Counted from the stretch's first letter, positions 1-6,304 are shown. The stretch: 6,304 nt of DNA from CAYMWF01 sp964394085 [NCBI: uncultured Gemmatimonadota bacterium] (GCA_964394085.1 CAYMWF010000043.1:24252-30555), one strand, 5' to 3'. Made by a program: numbers and translations. Notes: generated by a model from the letters alone, not told the origin.

Positions 1-56
1 TCTCTGAGGGATGCGCGGGCGCTTGCTTTGACGGATTCGCGGGCGCCTGCTTTGAG
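1..56 (-). repeat. 24-bp in-frame tandem repeat in the GNAT-like gene tail
   Basis: Two full 24-bp units (33-56 and 9-32) match at 21 of 24 positions, and the first 8 bases of the window begin a third. The period is 8 codons and the register is kept: LKAGARES, VKASARAS, LR... The result is a Lys/Arg/Ala/Ser-rich, probably helical, positively charged tail. The array continues outside the window, so its copy number is unknown. Confidence 0.8.
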
Positions 57-560
57 GGGCGTACGGGTTCTTTTTTTGAATGTTATGACAATATTCCTGA
101 CGACCAGCTCCCCAATCACCTTTGAATACGGGATGAAGGAATAGCCCTGTTTCCTTGACCCGATGTAACTTTCGGCGGGTCTGTTGCCTTTCATGACGAT
201 TGCATAACCGCACTCGGAGCCATCGTACGGTTTTTCGAAAAAGGCTTTGAAACTGCCGTATATCAGGCCCTGTTTTCTGGCTTCCTTCCGGATAGAACAA
301 TCCGTGAACTGAAACGTGGTGGCGGGTTTCTGGTTCACCCAGACCTTTTCGTAACCGATCAGGGCGAAACCGACCAGCTTCCCGCCTGAAAAGAACCCCA
401 GGTATTCGCTGTGATCGTAGCGCAGTCCGGGTAAAAGGAATATATCGGGAACCCGATCGAAACAGATCGTCAATTCGCCGGTCGTGATCGGGCACTCGTG
501 GAGGATATCGAGCATCGCCCCGTTGTGTTCGGACGTCAGCTTCTTTATTGTCGGCTCCAT
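1..560 (-). CDS. GNAT-family N-acetyltransferase-like protein, C-terminus beyond the window
   Basis: Translation from the ATG at 560 is open to the window edge, giving 186 residues (MEPTIKKLTSEHNGAMLDIL...). The pattern fits a GNAT acyl-CoA-dependent acetyltransferase. A strand pair around residues 54-69 (YLGFFSGGKLVGFALIGY) resembles the central GNAT strands. RKEARKQGLIYGSFKAFF (91-108) resembles motif A, the pyrophosphate-binding R/Q-x-x-G turn followed by a helix. A GNRPAESYIGSRKQGYSFIP stretch (125-144) resembles the closing Asn/helix/strand part. The start lies 6 nt after the stop of the BtaA-like gene, with a weak GGGA about 9 nt upstream inside that gene's end, so translational coupling is likely. 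From about residue 161 the chain turns basic (FKKRTRTPLK) and enters an 8-residue repeat, which is unusual for a GNAT. The acceptor cannot be told from sequence; by context it may be an amine or lipid headgroup. The family call is moderately sure, the substrate unknown. Confidence 0.7.
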   Translation of the reverse strand, partial: MEPTIKKLTSEHNGAMLDILHECPITTGELTICFDRVPDIFLLPGLRYDHSEYLGFFSGGKLVGFALIGYEKVWVNQKPATTFQFTDCSIRKEARKQGLIYGSFKAFFEKPYDGSECGYAIVMKGNRPAESYIGSRKQGYSFIPYSKVIGELVVRNIVITFKKRTRTPLKAGARESVKASARASLR

Positions 561-566
561 AGATTG

Positions 567-1649
567 CTATCCCGTAAAGATCATTGGAACGATCGTGTAG
601 AAAGGATACCTGTCCGTCGCCAGCAGCTCCCTCCCCAGTTCCCGGTCTATCACGAACCGCGCGGCGATTTGTGAAGGAACCGGGTGCTCGCGGTGAATAA
701 AACGGCCGACGATTCGTGCACCGGGAGGCGCTTTTTCCGTCAGCAGGAAGAACAGCTCCGAATTCTCTTTCTCCTCAATCCAGTCGCTGATGTTGGAGAG
801 CTGAAACTTGTTGAATGATCGCTCGGTATTTACCGACAGCGCTTCGTCATAACTCCCGTGAAAGAAACGTAATTTTCTGCTGTTGGCCCTTACTCTCTCG
901 ATCCCTTTTTCAGACAGGAACCCCGGCAGGGCATCGTCGTGCAGCAGGTTGTTGAACAAAGTGTATTGAAGAAAATAATTGTCACGGGCCGGGTTCGCTG
1001 TGCAGAAATCCCTGAACCGCCCGAAGAACTGAGCCGCCATATCGGTTTGTTCGCTGTGGATCAGCGCCTGGGGATCGAGCCCTTTCCTGCCGTACACTCG
1101 TTTGCTGAAAGCTATCTTGAAAATCAGTTTCAACCGCGCAGTGTCGATCCGCCTGTCGAAATACTCCCTCTGTTCTTCAACGGTTTTTTTCTCGAACAGA
1201 CCAAGGGCCCGCCTCTTCCCGAGAACGAAAAGACCTATCCCGTTTACTTTCGACAGGAACTTTTCGAATTTCGCCTCCCTGATTGCACCCTTTTCCAGGA
1301 TATCGGCATGACTTGCCCAGAAACCGGCCGCCTCTTCATCCAGGTGCTCCTTGACCGACAGCCACATTTCCCGCCGTTGCTCCGGCGTCGAGTCGCAGTA
1401 ACCGAGAAAGCGGGCCGCGGTTTTCCCGTCGAGAGCCTGAGCGGCGGCCAGCTTGAGCTTTGCAAGGTAGATCTGGTTGATGGATATATCCGCAGCCACA
1501 ATATCCACATCCGCCATCGACAGGAGGTTCAGCGGGATTTCCCCCGCCCCGCAGATTACCAGGAGGCGGTCCCCATCCTCGATCTCGAGGGCCCGGAATT
1601 CGGTTCTCGCATCTTCCTGGGACATTCCGAAATCATAAAGATTTTTCAT
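567..1649 (-). CDS. BtaA-like (DUF3419) SAM:3-amino-3-carboxypropyl transferase
   Basis: The 360-residue protein fits DUF3419, the family of BtaA, which moves the 3-amino-3-carboxypropyl group of S-adenosylmethionine onto the diacylglycerol hydroxyl in betaine-lipid synthesis. A nucleotide-binding strand and glycine loop, DRLLVICGAGEIPLNLL (27-43), is followed by an acidic second strand and helix, DIVAADISINQIYLAKLKLAA (49-69), which suits SAM binding. Next come the family-typical FLGYCDSTPEQR region (81-92), a Phe-Trp pair (FWASHADILEKG, 110-121), NYFLQYTLFNNLL (224-236), FQLSNISDWI (282-291) and a RYPFYTIVP end (347-355). It is shorter than the roughly 400-residue BtaA proteins I recall. 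No N-methyltransferase (BtaB) is visible, so a trimethylated betaine headgroup is not implied here. The ATG at 1649 is chosen because an in-frame TAA lies upstream with no other start between, and AGGG sits 8 nt ahead. It follows the fusion gene by 83 nt on the same strand. The acceptor may be a lipid hydroxyl or an amine; family sure, acceptor open. Confidence 0.85.
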   Translation of the reverse strand: MKNLYDFGMSQEDARTEFRALEIEDGDRLLVICGAGEIPLNLLSMADVDIVAADISINQIYLAKLKLAAAQALDGKTAARFLGYCDSTPEQRREMWLSVKEHLDEEAAGFWASHADILEKGAIREAKFEKFLSKVNGIGLFVLGKRRALGLFEKKTVEEQREYFDRRIDTARLKLIFKIAFSKRVYGRKGLDPQALIHSEQTDMAAQFFGRFRDFCTANPARDNYFLQYTLFNNLLHDDALPGFLSEKGIERVRANSRKLRFFHGSYDEALSVNTERSFNKFQLSNISDWIEEKENSELFFLLTEKAPPGARIVGRFIHREHPVPSQIAARFVIDRELGRELLATDRYPFYTIVPMIFTG

Positions 1650-1657
1650 GCTTCGAA

Positions 1658-1661
1658 CCCT
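1658..1661 (-). promoter_or_regulatory. Shine-Dalgarno site of the BtaA-like gene
   Basis: AGGG on the minus strand lies 8 nt before the ATG at 1649. It supports that start and independent translation initiation after the 83-nt gap. Confidence 0.55.
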
Positions 1662-1662
1662 G

Positions 1663-1698
1663 CCATACCTGTGTGGACCTAAAATTTTTTACGGTACC
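1663..1698 (-). pseudogene. Degenerate second copy of the fusion gene's last 12 codons
   Basis: Read on the minus strand, this intergenic stretch encodes GTVKNFRSTQVW. The true end of the fusion gene (1733-1768) encodes GTVKSFKATQV then stop. The 12 codons align without a gap: 27 of 36 bases match. Differences are synonymous (GGC/GGT, AAG/AAA, ACC/ACA, GTG/GTA) or conservative (Ser/Asn, Lys/Arg, Ala/Ser), and the stop TGA is TGG here. Upstream the likeness fades, though HGVYAGE before the copy can be set against YDIFNTM. The copy is in another frame from the fusion gene, so it is not a read-through tail. The pattern suggests the residue of a paralogous gene's 3' end, left by duplication or recombination; chance is less likely but not excluded. 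Confidence 0.55.
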
Positions 1699-1732
1699 TT
1701 CGCCGGCATATACACCGTGAAACCGGAAGAAT

Positions 1733-4700
1733 TCACACCTGGGTGGCCTTAAAGCTCTTTACGGTGCCCATCGTGTTGAAAATATCATACTTTTCTCCGA
1801 GCCGGGTCATCGCGGCGATTCCGCTCGTCGTAATTCCGCCCCTCAATTGTTCGTCAACCGGCTCCAGCCCGTAGAGGATGGCTTCGGCGGCGCAGCAGAA
1901 TACGCTTCCGGGCGGCGTCTGGGAGCTTATGACGAAATCCCGGTCGAACGGCAGCGAAACGTATGAGATGAAAGGAAGAAACGTCACGTTCCGCTGCTTC
2001 AGCACCGCTTTCGACACCGCGAACGGGACGGAAAGATCTGAAATGAGATACTCCCTCTCCTCGGAAAGGTGATGGGGATACACGATCGGATCGTTGGAAC
2101 TTGTCGCAATCGAGATGATGTCGCACTCTTTCAGGATAATTACGTCGGTTGCGATTTCAACGTCGATCGCCGGGGCGTCCCGGCCCTCCGCCGAAGCCAG
2201 CAGGTGAGCCTTCAATTTTTCGAGTTTGTGCTTTTTTCTGCCTATCAGGATGATCTTCCCGAATAACCCGGGTAATTTGAAGAGTTCCACCGTTATCCGG
2301 GAGCCGATATTGCCGGTGGCGCCGACGATGCCGAGAGTGTTCCGTTTCCGGAACCTGGCATTGAGTTTTATTTCGTTTATGAATCTTTTGAATCCGGCCG
2401 CGGCCGTAAGGGTGTTTCCGGTCGTGATTTTTGTCGAAGGCGGTTCGGCGATAGCCAGTCCGTCGTCGCTCAGGATCGAGATGAACCCGCCCAGGCTGAC
2501 CGCCGAGGCGCCCATTCCGGCGGCCATGTCGACCGCATCCTGGATCCTCGATACGAGTTTTCTTCGCCTGCCCGTGCGATGCAGGCGCTCGAGCTCGGAT
2601 GAATCGATGGGAAGCGCAATGCAGGTGAAGTTTATCCTGTCGTTGAAAATATTCTTCGAATATCCGACAAAAGGTTTCATTTCGAGAAGAAGCTGAAGCT
2701 TGTTGAACAGTATCCTCAGCCCGGTATCGGATGCCTTGACGAGGTCCGGCTCCATCATCCGGAGTTCTTCAATGGGATAAACGAAATGAGAAATGAAGGC
2801 GACCTTCCTGCTCTCTTTCTTCGCCCTGTCAAGCTTCGAGTAGAAAAAGCCGCACTCCGGTTCTCTCCCCTTGTTGTCCTCGAACCGGTCTCCGTCCATC
2901 ATTACGGAGAGCAGCCTGTACATCGATTTCGAAGAAACGGTTGCGGCGAGATCGTCCAGGGCGGCGACCAGCCTGTCGATGCTTTCATCCGTAATATAAA
3001 CGGAAGGCTGAATCCTCAGGACATTCGGAGCGGAAAGCGTCGGGGCCGTTCTGATGTCGTGGTTTTTCAGCAGGTAGACGGCATACAGCTTCCCCAGGAG
3101 CTCCCGCGAATCGATTATCCGGAGGAGCAGGTTTTCACTGTTCCTGAACCCCTGCAGATGAATTCCGAGAAACAGGCCCCTGCCCCTCACCGCTTTTATA
3201 ACGTCCGGATACTTCTTCCTGAGCGCGTCAAGCTCCCGAAACAGCTTTCCGCCTCTCTCACGTGCCCGGGCCGGAATATCATCCTTCTCGATTATGTCGA
3301 GAACCTTGTTTCCCACCTTCGAGGCGAGCCCCCCGCCCCCGAATGTGGATGTATAGTAATCACCGAATTCGTCCCTGTATCGATTCGTATCGATAAGCAG
3401 CGCCGAAACCTTTTCGATGCCTCCCCCCAGGCTCTTCGAAAAAAGGTAGTAATCCCCCTTAATCCCCTCGGAGGCGAGAAATTCGCCGGTGCGTCCCAAC
3501 CCGGTCTGTATCTCGTCGATCAGAAGCGGAAAATCGAAGCCGGCGAGATAATGCAGAAAATTCCTGTCGATGACGCGGACGCCGCCCTCGCCCAGTATCG
3601 GTTCGACGATAGCGGCGATGATGTTCCTCAGGCCGACATCTTCTTCGATAATCCTGCCGTCCTTTTCAACGATTCTCCTGATCGGGATTACCTGTTCGTT
3701 CTCCAGGCGGTTTATGCGGGATTCGTAATCGCCGGAGTCTGTTTCGAACAACGGTTCGATCGATTTCATCCGGCTGAACGGGATTCTCTTTTTGAGGCTT
3801 CCGAGAAGCGACCTTGCGCCCGATGTGTGCCCGTGAAATCCGCCTTCGAGCGCTAAAACCTTGACGGGATACTGCTCGATAATCTCGCGGTTTTTCTTCC
3901 ATAGCTCGGCTACCCGGGTGGATGGATAACGGCCGAATCGCTGGCACTGGAGCGCTTCCAGCCGGTCGACCCGGGCATTCCATTCCAGGAGTGCGTGGTG
4001 AAGCGCCATTTCAACCGCCCCGGCGCCGGTGGAGCCGAAAACGGCATAATAGGCTTTCCCGGTGGCCTCCCCCACCATCAGCGATAACTTCTCGGCAAGG
4101 TCGCCGGTATGTTTCCGAATGCTTCCCTGATCGAGCAGGGGAACCTCGTTTTTCTCGAGGGAATCGATCACAACACGTTTCAGTTCTTTATTGTTGTGGC
4201 CGAGCAGGTTGGCGCCGAACCCCCCGACGAAATCCAGGATCTTCCGCTCTTTCCCGTCGATTCGCGTGTAGAGGAAGTCTTTCTCCGCCCCGTGGTACGA
4301 ATAGTCTATGCCGAGAGTTTCGAGAAGAACGCCCAGGCGCGGATTGTTGTACCTCGTATATTTGTCCAGGTGGAATTCGGGCAGATCCATTTTCACGATT
4401 CCTCTCGAGGATGAAAACGGATCGGTCAGTTCGCTGATGAAGCTTGAAAAGTCTTTGTCTATTCTTGACCGGGAGACATTACCCTTCACCGACTTCGGCG
4501 TTTCCCGGTTCACGATCATGAATCTGCTGATGAAACGGTGATTGAATTCGAAGGGTTCGAGTTTCGTATAGAGCTCGTTGTTGATTTCTCTGATGATGTT
4601 CTTGAACCGGTTCAGCACGGGAGTTTGAACGATGATTTCGGAGGGATCGGTGGGTTCAGGCTCTCTCAGGAACAGGAGCGCCGCAAGACCGTACTCCCCT

Positions 4701-6172
4701 TTAACAGGGAAATACTCTATGTGGGATAAGTATTCGTCCAGTTTTTCGTAGTACTCGCCAAGGTAGCTGAGCGGAACTTTTACTCCGTAGCCGTTTTTGA
4801 GGAAATCCTTGTTCTCGCGGCCCTCGAAAAGGAGTCTGCCGTCCTCGAACCTGACGATATCCTCGCAGTAAAAGAATCCCTGTGGAATTCTGTCGAGCGG
4901 TTCCTCTTCTCTGAGCCCCGAAATATCCGAATATCCGAACGGTGAATGGATATACAGCTTATACAGTTTTTTGAAATTAAGGAATCTCTTCAACCCGACG
5001 ATGACTCCGGGCAAGGGCTCTCCCATGTGATTGCCCGGGTGTTCTTTTTCTCCGGACAGAACCGTTGAGAGCACCTGCTGGGTTTCGGTCATACCGAATG
5101 CATTGTGAAGTTTCAGCCCCGTAGCCGACTCGATCTTTTTTGCGATTTCCATGTCGTACGGAGCGCCCGACGATACGAGGGTCTTGAAACAGCCGAACAG
5201 TTCATTTTTGAGTTCGGGAAATACCCTGGCGAGCTCGAGGAAGCTGCTGAACACGGATGGGCCGCCGGTAATATGCTCCGGTTTCATTTTGAGCAGGAGA
5301 TACCTTGCGGTTTCAGGCTTCTCCGAAAACCAGTCTGTCTTGACCAGGCAGAGGGGAGAGCCGCACCACAGGGCGTTCATATACGCCCTGACGCCCATGG
5401 TATGCGCGAAATGGGGAGTGTAGCCCCGGCCCCCGAGAACCTCTTTTCCGAAAAACCCCGCCTTTTCCCAGGCGACGCAGTTTTTAATCAAAGCGCCGTG
5501 ACTGTGTGTCACCAGCTTCGATTTGCCCGAAGTGCCGGACGTTGTGATCATCAGGAATTCAGTATCATTCCGCAGAAAAGACCGGCAGCGCGAAACAAGA
5601 TCGTCTTCGAGGTATTCTTTTACTTCATACGAGTCGTAAATGAGCGATCTGAGTGAAAAATCTTCGACAAAATCAAGATGGCGTATATTCAGCGTCTCGA
5701 GCAGGCCCGGCAGTTTTTCCAGGATTTCTTTTTCTTTCTCATGCCCGTCCAGATTCAGCAGTTCGCCGGTCGATGATAAAAAGATTCTGCTGTTCGAAAC
5801 CTGCAGCCATTCCCCGATGTCTCTTGTTTCGACGAACATGGGAAGGAGCGTCCTGATTCCGTAGGCCGCCAGCGCGGAAAAAGTCAACAGCACGAAAAGC
5901 TCATTCGTTCCCGTGAGGTGACTCAACGTTACGGTGTCTCCGGGCTGAAGACCCAGGTCCTCCAGTTTTTTCATCAGGTTCCAGGTGATGTGGCGGAGCC
6001 TGCCCAGGGATATCCGAACATATTTTTCTTCGTCGTGGCTGAGAACGATTACGGAATTTTCATCACGAAAGGGGAGTTTCTTGAAGACGAGCTCGAGGAA
6101 ATTGTCGACGGGAGCCTCGCCCGGCTTTATGCCGGATTCCAGAACGATATCGAAGAACTCTCCGTATCGCAA
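1733..6172 (-). CDS. Three-domain fusion: AMP-forming acyl ligase, class III aminotransferase, acyl-ACP reductase-like domain
   Basis: A single 1479-residue soluble polypeptide with three enzyme regions. (a) About 1-580, adenylate-forming ligase: ATP loop TTSGTSGKSK (210-219), NAFGMTETQ (357-365), FYCEDIVRF (434-442, in place of the usual Y-x-T/S-G-D), GRENKDFLKNGYGVKV (451-466), and PKSVKGNVSR (559-568), where Asn565 sits at the usual catalytic Lys. (b) About 595-1080, class III PLP aminotransferase: DFVGGFGANLLGHN (647-660), FGSTGAGAVEMAL (712-724), GGFHGHTSGA (777-786), LLIDEIQTGLGRTG (883-896, Asp886 for the pyridine nitrogen), Schiff-base Lys913 in LFSKSLGGG, TSTFGGGGLA (941-950) and LRIQPS (1052-1057). 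(c) About 1122-1479, like cyanobacterial AAR: FISHFVYPIEEL (1126-1137), SLGGFISI (1226-1233), KITTGNTLTAA (1248-1258), nucleotide loop GIVGATGNIGS (1281-1291), and FCCAAEAIL (1425-1433), where Cys1427 matches AAR Cys294. No carrier-protein DSL motif, signal peptide or membrane span is seen. The inferred route is acid to acyl adenylate or thioester, to aldehyde, to amine. Start TTG 6172: GGGAG lies 6 nt upstream, and an in-frame TGA with no ATG precedes it. Domains are sure; substrate and reaction order are inferred. Confidence 0.9.
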   Translation of the reverse strand: MRYGEFFDIVLESGIKPGEAPVDNFLELVFKKLPFRDENSVIVLSHDEEKYVRISLGRLRHITWNLMKKLEDLGLQPGDTVTLSHLTGTNELFVLLTFSALAAYGIRTLLPMFVETRDIGEWLQVSNSRIFLSSTGELLNLDGHEKEKEILEKLPGLLETLNIRHLDFVEDFSLRSLIYDSYEVKEYLEDDLVSRCRSFLRNDTEFLMITTSGTSGKSKLVTHSHGALIKNCVAWEKAGFFGKEVLGGRGYTPHFAHTMGVRAYMNALWCGSPLCLVKTDWFSEKPETARYLLLKMKPEHITGGPSVFSSFLELARVFPELKNELFGCFKTLVSSGAPYDMEIAKKIESATGLKLHNAFGMTETQQVLSTVLSGEKEHPGNHMGEPLPGVIVGLKRFLNFKKLYKLYIHSPFGYSDISGLREEEPLDRIPQGFFYCEDIVRFEDGRLLFEGRENKDFLKNGYGVKVPLSYLGEYYEKLDEYLSHIEYFPVKGEYGLAALLFLREPEPTDPSEIIVQTPVLNRFKNIIREINNELYTKLEPFEFNHRFISRFMIVNRETPKSVKGNVSRSRIDKDFSSFISELTDPFSSSRGIVKMDLPEFHLDKYTRYNNPRLGVLLETLGIDYSYHGAEKDFLYTRIDGKERKILDFVGGFGANLLGHNNKELKRVVIDSLEKNEVPLLDQGSIRKHTGDLAEKLSLMVGEATGKAYYAVFGSTGAGAVEMALHHALLEWNARVDRLEALQCQRFGRYPSTRVAELWKKNREIIEQYPVKVLALEGGFHGHTSGARSLLGSLKKRIPFSRMKSIEPLFETDSGDYESRINRLENEQVIPIRRIVEKDGRIIEEDVGLRNIIAAIVEPILGEGGVRVIDRNFLHYLAGFDFPLLIDEIQTGLGRTGEFLASEGIKGDYYLFSKSLGGGIEKVSALLIDTNRYRDEFGDYYTSTFGGGGLASKVGNKVLDIIEKDDIPARARERGGKLFRELDALRKKYPDVIKAVRGRGLFLGIHLQGFRNSENLLLRIIDSRELLGKLYAVYLLKNHDIRTAPTLSAPNVLRIQPSVYITDESIDRLVAALDDLAATVSSKSMYRLLSVMMDGDRFEDNKGREPECGFFYSKLDRAKKESRKVAFISHFVYPIEELRMMEPDLVKASDTGLRILFNKLQLLLEMKPFVGYSKNIFNDRINFTCIALPIDSSELERLHRTGRRRKLVSRIQDAVDMAAGMGASAVSLGGFISILSDDGLAIAEPPSTKITTGNTLTAAAGFKRFINEIKLNARFRKRNTLGIVGATGNIGSRITVELFKLPGLFGKIILIGRKKHKLEKLKAHLLASAEGRDAPAIDVEIATDVIILKECDIISIATSSNDPIVYPHHLSEEREYLISDLSVPFAVSKAVLKQRNVTFLPFISYVSLPFDRDFVISSQTPPGSVFCCAAEAILYGLEPVDEQLRGGITTSGIAAMTRLGEKYDIFNTMGTVKSFKATQV

Positions 6173-6178
6173 AACTTG

Positions 6179-6183
6179 CTCCC
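6179..6183 (-). promoter_or_regulatory. Shine-Dalgarno site fixing the TTG start of the fusion gene
   Basis: GGGAG on the minus strand lies 6 nt before the TTG at 6170-6172. No ATG or GTG is available in frame between the upstream TGA and this TTG, so the rare start codon is well supported. TTG may keep synthesis of this large protein modest. Confidence 0.75.
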
Positions 6184-6206
6184 GTTCGAAGAGTAGCCGT
6201 CAGAAC

Positions 6207-6235
6207 ATTATAACGCAAACTGTTTCAGCCCGATA
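6207..6235 (-). promoter_or_regulatory. Predicted sigma-70-type promoter of the operon
   Basis: On the minus strand a perfect TATAAT lies at 6207-6212. With a 17-nt spacer the -35 position (6230-6235) reads TATCGG, a poor match to TTGACA. Transcription would begin near 6200, leaving a leader of about 28 nt before the TTG. The weak -35 falls inside the 23-bp repeat array, which fits a promoter needing an activator, but the bases show only the -10 box clearly. Confidence 0.55.
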
Positions 6236-6304
6236 ACGCAACCTGTTTCAGCCCGATAACGCAAACTGTTTCAGCCCGATAACGCAAACTGTTTCAGCCC
6301 GATA
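6211..6304. repeat. 23-bp direct tandem repeat array upstream of the operon
   Basis: Units begin at 6211, 6234, 6257 and 6280, and a fifth starts at 6303. Each reads TAACGCAAACTG followed by TTTCAGCCCGA. Units 1, 3 and 4 are identical; unit 2 differs by one base (A to C at 6242). Units are head to tail with no spacers. Within a unit AAAC-T-GTTT is a small inverted repeat, broken in unit 2. The period is not a multiple of three, so a repeated peptide is not the purpose. The array touches the -10 box: the last unit's TTA supplies part of TATAAT. It could be a multi-site operator or a neutral expanding repeat. Confidence 0.9.

Noticed and set aside
1646-1666. Minus-strand mini-ORF ATG...TGA (MAGFEA) overlapping the BtaA-like ATG by 4 nt
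   Set aside because: The ATGA overlap would suit translational coupling, but the six-codon frame has no convincing ribosome site of its own and falls in the degenerate tail copy; probably chance.
939-1682. Open frame of 247 codons on the plus strand
   Set aside because: It lies wholly opposite the well-supported BtaA-like gene, has no recognisable family motif and has the Pro/Arg-rich composition of an antisense shadow.
1679-1698. AAAATTTT-rich stretch after the fusion gene considered as a terminator
   Set aside because: There is no GC-rich stem followed by a U-run in the direction of transcription, and the stretch is explained as part of the degenerate tail copy.
2786-3856. Open frame of 356 codons on the plus strand
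   Set aside because: It is antisense to the conserved aminotransferase and reductase regions of the fusion gene. Its length follows from the codon composition of the true gene, and no domain is recognisable.
4382-4440. Possible carrier-protein segment between the ligase and aminotransferase domains
   Set aside because: The linker around residues 578-597 and the residues up to the aminotransferase core have no D-S-L/I phosphopantetheine motif and are too short for an 80-residue carrier domain.
5105-5656. Open frame of 183 codons on the plus strand
   Set aside because: It is opposite the ATP-binding part of the ligase domain, where the minus-strand motifs are unmistakable; a shadow.
6211-6304. 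Repeat array considered as a CRISPR
   Set aside because: The 23-bp units follow one another directly with no unique spacers, so it is a plain tandem repeat.

Overview
The window is a compact, unidirectional operon on the minus strand of a bacterial genome. The base composition is moderately GC-rich, with many G/C third codon positions, good Shine-Dalgarno motifs and almost no spare DNA. Nothing in it fixes the lineage; an uncultured bacterium is the safest reading. There are no tRNA or rRNA genes, insertion sequences or CRISPR arrays.

Layout in the direction of transcription, from high to low coordinates. (1) 6211-6304: a 23-bp direct tandem repeat, four full copies plus the first two bases of a fifth, running off the window edge. 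It abuts a perfect TATAAT -10 box at 6207-6212. (2) 6172-1733: one very large gene (1479 codons, TTG start behind GGGAG) for a three-domain enzyme: an AMP-forming acyl-adenylate ligase, a class III PLP aminotransferase, and a domain resembling cyanobacterial long-chain acyl-ACP reductase (AAR) with its catalytic cysteine. (3) 1732-1650: an 83-nt gap that carries a degraded second copy of the fusion gene's last 12 codons. (4) 1649-567: a DUF3419/BtaA-type protein, an S-adenosylmethionine-dependent 3-amino-3-carboxypropyl transferase by family. (5) 560-1: the N-terminal 186 codons of a GNAT-fold acetyltransferase whose tail becomes an 8-residue basic/alanine repeat at the window edge.

How they may work together (inference): the fusion holds the domains needed to take a carboxylic, probably fatty, acid through an activated acyl group to an aldehyde (AAR-like domain) and then to a primary amine (aminotransferase). 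The BtaA-like protein could add an aminocarboxypropyl headgroup from SAM, and the GNAT protein could N-acylate an amine. The set looks like a dedicated pathway for an amine- or amino-acid-containing lipid or small alkylamine metabolite. I do not know a described system with this exact set. Two cautions apply: no carrier-protein domain is visible in the fusion, and the usual catalytic lysine position of the ligase domain holds Asn.
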